From Fibrobacteres bacterium CG2_30_45_31 (GTDB taxonomy: Bacteria; Fibrobacterota; Fibrobacteria; Fibrobacterales; Fibrobacteraceae): a stretch of 10,826 nucleotides of DNA. How positions within the stretch are numbered: the stretch's first letter is position 1; the number at the start of each line of letters is the position of its first letter. Shown one piece after another: positions 6,909 through 10,826 of the stretch. A program made the position numbers and the translations under genes. Below the pieces are notes generated by a model. It searched no databases and was not told the origin of the DNA. It saw only the letters and a program-made list of their open reading frames with translations. The stretch is from contig MNYL01000038.1 of NCBI GenBank assembly GCA_001873075.1, positions 1-10,826 of the forward strand, written 5' to 3'.

Positions 6909-9900
6909 TCAACCCCGAAATCTCGCGTCCTGAAACCTGTTTTAGCAAATAGGGCACAAGATCATCCATCAAAGCAAGCTCTACCTTGCGCCGTTCCTTC
7001 CAGCCCAATTCTAAGGGAGCTAACAGGTCGGTAAGGCCTTCGCCGTCAAAGATCATGCGGTCGAGAATGCCATCCACAAAGACCTGCAACACCTTGGCAT
7101 CCAGGCCATGCTTCTTCGCAACTTGCTGCAATTCTTGCGTCGATTTTTGCTGCTTAAAAGTCTGGTAGCCATCGCGAATCTGTTGCTCCGTCAACACCTC
7201 GCCCGTTTTAAGGCTATTGATGTAGTCCACAATATCATCGCGCTCCACCTCAAAGTTCGAATGGGATTTGATGATCTCGATCACCTGCTGGCGGGTCATC
7301 TTCTGCTTGCTGGTTGTTTGCGTGCTTTGGGCGATCAGCTTCATGATATAGTCGTAGTCGATAATCGCCGAGGCAAAGATCACCAGTTCCAATTCCACCT
7401 GGTTCACTGGATCCGTTGGGTCGTCTGACTTTCCCTGTTTGCGCTTTAGCTCTAACGCAGTATCCAGATACATGGCCTTGAAACCACGCAAGGTATCTGT
7501 AGGTAGCTTTTGTTCCACCACATCTTTGCTGGCTTCATCAAGATCGGTGTATTGGTCAAGTTGGGTCTTGAGCCGCTGAATTTCCTTGAAGTGGTTAGTG
7601 AATTCAATCTTCGCTGTATCACCCATCAAGTTTGCCACCTGGGCTGGTTCGCATGTTAAACCCTTGGATTCCATGAAGTGCTGCAAGTCTTCCACCTTTT
7701 TCTGGAAGGCTGCGATCACCTTGGGAGCAGGGTCCACCAGCCAGATCTCGCGGGCTTTGTCCTTCGAGGCACCCGAGAAAAGCGCAATGGCAGTATCGAC
7801 CTCGGATTCCTGATCGCGAAAATCAAGAATATTGCCCCAGGGCTTGGTATCATTGAGCACGCGATTGGTGCGCGAAAAGGCCTGAATCAATCCATGGTGC
7901 TTCAGGTTCTTATCCACATAGAGGGTATTCAGATATTTGGAATCGAAACCCGTAAGCAACATATCCACCACAATGGTAATGTCGATTTTATTCTTGTGTG
8001 GGTAATCGGCATTGCTGAATTGCTGATCCTTAATGCGCTTTTGTACATCCTGGTAATACTGGTCGAACTCGTTGATGGAATGATTGGTTCCATACTGTTC
8101 GTTGTAGTCGGCAATGATTTTTTTGAGAGCCTCTTTCTTTTTCTCGGGCTCCACCTGGTTATCCATCAATTCCTGGGGCAGGTCTTCTTGTAACTGCTTG
8201 ATATCTGCAATGTTTTTGCTGGTACTTTCGTCTTCTGTCGACAAGCCATAGGCTGGCGGAGAGAATACGCAGGCGATGTTCAGTGGGGCAATGCCCGATT
8301 CTGATTTCTGTAAACGCCTATTGTAATCTTGAAACAAGTCATGATATTGAATGGCTTCGGTAATGGAGGCTGTAGCAAGAACTGCATTGAACTTACGGTT
8401 ATTGGTGACGCTATCATGCTTTTTGACAATTTCCTCCACGACATACTCGGGGGAAGGCTTCACGCCCTTGGCCTGCTTTTTTCCTTGGGCGGTGATGCCA
8501 AAGTAGTCAATGTGGAAGCTCAGCACATTTTTGTCTTCAATGGCATGCGTGATGGTATAGGCGTGGAGTTCCTTTTCAAAGATTTTCTTTGTGGTCAAGT
8601 TATAGGCCACGGCCTTGTCTGCCGGTAGCACTTTTGCAGAATTATCCTTACGCACATAGCTTGCGTTCTCGTCGAAAATCGGCGTTCCCGTAAAACCAAA
8701 AAGTTGGGCCTTGGGAAAGAATTCCTTGATGGCCTTGTGGTTATCACCAAACTGGGAGCGATGGCATTCGTCGAAAATGAACACGATACGCTTATCGCGC
8801 AAGGGCTCCAGCCGCTCCTTGAACGTCTTTTTGCCACCCTTTTGGGCTTTGTTGCGCTTGCTATTTTCGTCCAGTGCTAAACCCAGCTTTTGAATGGTAG
8901 TCACAATCACCTTGTCGGCGTAATCTTCGGAAAGCATACGCCGCACCAGGGTTTCCGTATTGGTGTTTTCTTCGACGCAGTTTTCCTGGAACTTGTTGAA
9001 TTCCAGGCGGGTCTGCCGATCCAAATCTTTGCGGTCCACCACAAAGAGGCATTTTTCGATATCTGGATTGTCCTTCAACAGCGTAGAGGCCTTGAAGGAG
9101 GTGAGTGTTTTTCCGCTGCCGGTGGTATGCCAAATGTATCCATTCCCTCGGTTCTCGTGAATGGCATCGACAATGGCCTTGACCGCATAGATTTGATAGG
9201 GGCGCATGACAAGCATTTTCTGCTCACTCTGCACCAGCACCATATAGCGACTGATCAACTGCCCCAGTGTGCATTTGGCAAGAAAGTCCTCGGCAAAGTC
9301 ATGCAGGTGCGCAATCTTTTTGTTGTCGCGGTCAGCATGCTGGTAAATAGGCAGAAAACGCTCATCGGCGTTAAAGCTGAAATGCTCTTTACGGTTATTG
9401 GCAAAATACAGGGTGTTATTGCCATTGCTTACGATAAAGAGCTGCATAAAGCAAAGTAAGGAATTGGTATAACCATTACCGGCGTCGTTCTTGTAATCAA
9501 CAATTTGCTCCATGGCCCGACGGGGGCTGATCTCCAAAGTCTTGAGCTCAATCTGCACCAAGGGCAATCCGTTGATCAGCAAGATCACATCGTAGCGATG
9601 ATGGCTATTGTCCGTATTGATGCGCAATTGGTGGATCACTTCAAAGTCGTTCTTACACCAGTCACGCACATTCACAAGCGTGAATTCAAGGGGAGTGCCA
9701 TCTTCGCGGGTGAACTTGCCCTTTTCGCGCAAGGCCTGGGATGCTTTAAAAACATCTGCGGTAATGATTTCATCGTACAGGCGCTTGTACTCTGCATCGG
9801 TCAGGTGCACCCGATTGAGCGCCTCGAATTTCTGGCGAAAGTTTTGTTCCAAACTTGACTTGTCGTGAATATCAGCGCGATAGATATACTTGAGATCTTT

Positions 9901-9945
9901 CAGTTTCTCAATAAAGGCATTTTCAATCTGTTGCTCTTTGGTCAT
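6895..9945 (-). CDS. hsdR: Type I restriction enzyme translocase/endonuclease subunit HsdR
   Basis: The 1016-residue length is normal for HsdR. The N-terminal nuclease domain shows a PD-(D/E)xK arrangement, with D119 followed by E133-L-K135 in VQIELKT. The SF2 helicase motor follows: motif I HTTGSGKT (273-280), motif II DECH (392-395), motif III FTGTP (418-422), motif V LLTGFD (663-668) and motif VI QAFSRTNR (688-695). The helical C-terminal region (about 730-990) resembles the EcoR124-type HsdR C-terminal domain that docks onto the methyltransferase, suggesting a type IC-like enzyme. That is notable because PrrC's partner EcoprrI is also type IC. HsdR pumps DNA with ATP and cuts unmodified DNA far from the site. 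The start at 9945 has no obvious Shine-Dalgarno sequence. The motifs are intact, so the subunit should be active. Confidence 0.96.
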   Translation of the reverse strand: MTKEQQIENAFIEKLKDLKYIYRADIHDKSSLEQNFRQKFEALNRVHLTDAEYKRLYDEIITADVFKASQALREKGKFTREDGTPLEFTLVNVRDWCKNDFEVIHQLRINTDNSHHRYDVILLINGLPLVQIELKTLEISPRRAMEQIVDYKNDAGNGYTNSLLCFMQLFIVSNGNNTLYFANNRKEHFSFNADERFLPIYQHADRDNKKIAHLHDFAEDFLAKCTLGQLISRYMVLVQSEQKMLVMRPYQIYAVKAIVDAIHENRGNGYIWHTTGSGKTLTSFKASTLLKDNPDIEKCLFVVDRKDLDRQTRLEFNKFQENCVEENTNTETLVRRMLSEDYADKVIVTTIQKLGLALDENSKRNKAQKGGKKTFKERLEPLRDKRIVFIFDECHRSQFGDNHKAIKEFFPKAQLFGFTGTPIFDENASYVRKDNSAKVLPADKAVAYNLTTKKIFEKELHAYTITHAIEDKNVLSFHIDYFGITAQGKKQAKGVKPSPEYVVEEIVKKHDSVTNNRKFNAVLATASITEAIQYHDLFQDYNRRLQKSESGIAPLNIACVFSPPAYGLSTEDESTSKNIADIKQLQEDLPQELMDNQVEPEKKKEALKKIIADYNEQYGTNHSINEFDQYYQDVQKRIKDQQFSNADYPHKNKIDITIVVDMLLTGFDSKYLNTLYVDKNLKHHGLIQAFSRTNRVLNDTKPWGNILDFRDQESEVDTAIALFSGASKDKAREIWLVDPAPKVIAAFQKKVEDLQHFMESKGLTCEPAQVANLMGDTAKIEFTNHFKEIQRLKTQLDQYTDLDEASKDVVEQKLPTDTLRGFKAMYLDTALELKRKQGKSDDPTDPVNQVELELVIFASAIIDYDYIMKLIAQSTQTTSKQKMTRQQVIEIIKSHSNFEVERDDIVDYINSLKTGEVLTEQQIRDGYQTFKQQKSTQELQQVAKKHGLDAKVLQVFVDGILDRMIFDGEGLTDLLAPLELGWKERRKVELALMDDLVPYLLKQVSGREISGLNAYE

Positions 9946-9999
9946 ACGGAATAACTCAATAAGGATTGCTGTGAATCAAAGCGAATTCGCGGCTGTTGC

Positions 10000-10027
10000 T
10001 TTAAAAATAGTCGAAGATTAATGACAA
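10000..10027 (-). promoter_or_regulatory. Candidate sigma70-type promoter upstream of hsdR
   Basis: Read leftwards, TTGTCA (10027-10022) is followed after 16 bases by TTTAAA (10005-10000), about 55 bases before the hsdR start. A perfect GCGAATTCGC palindrome (9981-9990) lies just downstream and could be an operator. Both elements are weak pattern matches; the gene might instead be transcribed from the promoter of the HTH gene. Confidence 0.28.
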
Positions 10028-10039
10028 AAATTGACATTC

Positions 10040-10222
10040 TTATTTATTCCGCCCCTGCGCCTTGACCCATGTGTCGATTTCTTCACGGTCAAAACGCCAC
10101 TGGTTGCCCACTTTGCCACATGGAATCGTGCCACTTTGGGCCATACCATAAAGTTTGGTGCGGCTGAGCTTGAGATAGCTTGCCAGTTCATCGAGGGTCA
10201 ACCATTTGTCCAAAGGGCTCAT
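10040..10222 (-). CDS. Small excisionase-type helix-turn-helix DNA-binding protein
   Basis: The 60-residue product is almost entirely one MerR/Xis-like winged HTH domain. It has WLTLDELASYLKLSRTKLYG (helix-turn-helix, about residues 7-26), the wing GKVGNQWRFDREEIDTW (36-52) and a short basic tail. Such domains occur in phage and island excisionases and in small regulators placed ahead of restriction operons. The ATG at 10222 has AGGA five bases upstream, which supports this start. The gene precedes hsdR by 94 bp on the same strand. With no integrase in view, a regulatory role for the operon is as likely as an excision role; the sequence cannot decide. Confidence 0.8.
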   Translation of the reverse strand: MSPLDKWLTLDELASYLKLSRTKLYGMAQSGTIPCGKVGNQWRFDREEIDTWVKAQGRNK

Positions 10223-10293
10223 AGCGGTCCTGGAAAAGAAAAAATGAGACTATTTGATAAAGATAGATAATTAGAATGGACTCAAAAACCGTC

Positions 10294-10322
10294 ATAGTAC
10301 ATAACTATAGACCCACTCACAA
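10294..10322 (-). promoter_or_regulatory. Candidate promoter for the HTH gene and defence operon
   Basis: Read leftwards, TTGTGA (10322-10317), a 17-base spacer and TACTAT (10299-10294) lie about 72 bases ahead of the HTH start. An inverted ATAGT...ACTAT pair (10294-10298 and 10304-10308) overlaps the -10 region and could be an operator for the HTH protein. These are weak consensus matches only. The rest of 10223-10514 holds a purine-rich repeat and no convincing gene. Confidence 0.3.
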
Positions 10323-10348
10323 TTGGGACCCACCACCCCAAATCAAAC

Positions 10349-10388
10349 AGAGAATCGAGAGAGAAAGGAGAGAATCAGAGAGAAAAAC
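10349..10388. repeat. Purine-rich imperfect tandem repeat (two ~20-bp copies)
   Basis: AGAGAATCGAGAGAGAAAGG (10349-10368) is followed directly by a near copy with a one-base shift (10369-10388). It lies in the non-coding gap between the HTH gene and the ssrA terminator. The function is unknown; it may be simple-sequence slippage. Confidence 0.55.
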
Positions 10389-10514
10389 GCCCGCTATATC
10401 CCCAATAAACCAGTCTCACACCCAAGCCCCACATACCCCCGCAGTCCCAAACAGCGAAATCATGTGGAGTATATTCGGCCAACATACTTCATTAATAGCA
10501 ACTTTCCGGTAAAT

Positions 10515-10550
10515 AAAAAAGTCGGCCCTTTGTGCAGAGAGCCGACTTTT
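10515..10550 (-). terminator. Rho-independent terminator of ssrA
   Basis: AAAAGTCGGC (10517-10526) pairs perfectly with GCCGACTTTT (10541-10550) around a 14-nt loop. Read leftwards, the stem ends in a run of six Ts. It lies 16 bases past the mature 3' end of tmRNA, so it ends ssrA transcription. Confidence 0.88.
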
Positions 10551-10566
10551 CGATGTTTCATTTTTA

Positions 10567-10826
10567 TGGAGGTGAGGAGAGTCGAACTCCTGTCCAAAGT
10601 CACGTTCCCGTTCGCTCCTACATGCTTTCCCTTCGGATTTATTTCTCGGTCTGGTCCCGCCCGAGAAGGCCGGCTGAACTCAAACCCAGCTCAGAACATT
10701 TAGGAATTTCACTCTGAGCACGTGAATCTCCGAAGCCCAGGTTATTGAGCGAACTTTTCACCCTCTGGGCGTGGGATCAAGTTCGCCGTAGCTTTTAGTT
10801 AAGCTGCGAGTGCGTAGTTTTCGTCA
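10567..10826 (-). ncRNA. ssrA: tmRNA, 3' part (5' end outside window)
   Basis: tmRNA rescues stalled ribosomes by acting first as an alanyl-tRNA and then as a short message. Reading leftwards, the end of the tag frame comes first, followed by the pseudoknot region, for example the TTCTCGG/CCGAGAA stem at about 10634-10668. AGCATGTAG, typical of the segment before the tRNA-like 3' end, comes next. The T arm is AGGAG-TTCGACT-CTCCT and the acceptor strand is CACCTCC with discriminator A at 10567. TAA follows directly in the DNA, so the terminal CCA is not encoded and must be added by the CCA enzyme. The 5' acceptor strand and the start of the tag lie beyond the window. It is the ordinary two-ended form as far as can be seen. 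Confidence 0.95.
10799..10825 (-). other. tmRNA proteolysis tag reading frame (C-terminal part)
   Basis: The codons read D-E-N-Y-A-L-A-A followed by TAA (10801-10799). This matches the canonical ending that sends tagged proteins to ClpXP-type proteases. The resume codon and first tag residue lie outside the window. Confidence 0.95.

Noticed and set aside
7678..9459. Long rightward open frames opposite hsdR (171 and 189 codons)
   Set aside because: They mirror conserved helicase sequence, show no family motifs and have no gene-like context.
10276..10717. Rightward open frames across the intergenic region into ssrA
   Set aside because: They cross the ssrA terminator and run antisense to tmRNA; their composition is low-complexity and not protein-like.
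1..10826. CRISPR array, insertion sequence, integrase or transposase
   Set aside because: No regularly spaced repeats and no recombinase motifs are seen on either strand.

Overview
The window looks like bacterial chromosome from the Fibrobacter lineage or a relative. This is an inference from three things: a secreted GH10 xylanase with a C-terminal tail resembling a type IX secretion sorting domain, a mid-range base composition, and an ssrA tag ending DENYALAA. No ribosomal or other taxonomic marker is complete enough to prove it.

Layout. (1) At 1-656 (+) is the 3' part of a GH10 endo-xylanase gene. (2) At 657-838 is a short convergent intergenic region with a likely terminator hairpin. (3) Everything from 839 to 10222 is a leftward-transcribed defence cluster. 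In transcription order it holds a small excisionase-type HTH protein (10222-10040), hsdR (9945-6895), an ORF6N/phospholipase-D-like protein (6908-5976), hsdS (5979-4705), a PrrC-like anticodon nuclease with an ABC-type ATPase (4708-3575) and hsdM (3578-1962). Next come the C-terminal half of a CBASS-type CD-NTase with its N-terminus missing (1961-1305) and an E2-like protein typical of short type II CBASS (1327-839). From hsdR to hsdM each gene overlaps the next, by 14 bp and then by 4 bp (ATGA) three times, so they are very probably one translationally coupled operon. (4) At 10223-10514 is an intergenic region with a candidate promoter and a small purine-rich repeat. (5) At 10515-10826 (-) are the 3' part of ssrA (tmRNA) and its terminator.

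How the genes fit together. HsdR, HsdM and HsdS form a type I restriction-modification enzyme. The protein between hsdS and hsdM has an ABC ATPase core and an R-x3-E...H triad spaced almost as in the E. coli anticodon nuclease PrrC. It is best read as a back-up toxin held silent by the intact restriction complex and released when a phage inhibits it. The ORF6N-PLD protein is an additional, poorly understood member of the operon. Its gene carries two long perfect palindromes, 39 bp apart, that differ by compensatory changes. Directly behind hsdM, in the same reading frame and separated only by hsdM's TGA, lies the remnant of a CBASS operon with no effector and no catalytic N-terminus. This looks like a deletion or recombination scar between two neighbouring defence systems. 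The cluster sits next to ssrA, a common integration target, but no integrase and no duplicated ssrA end is visible here.
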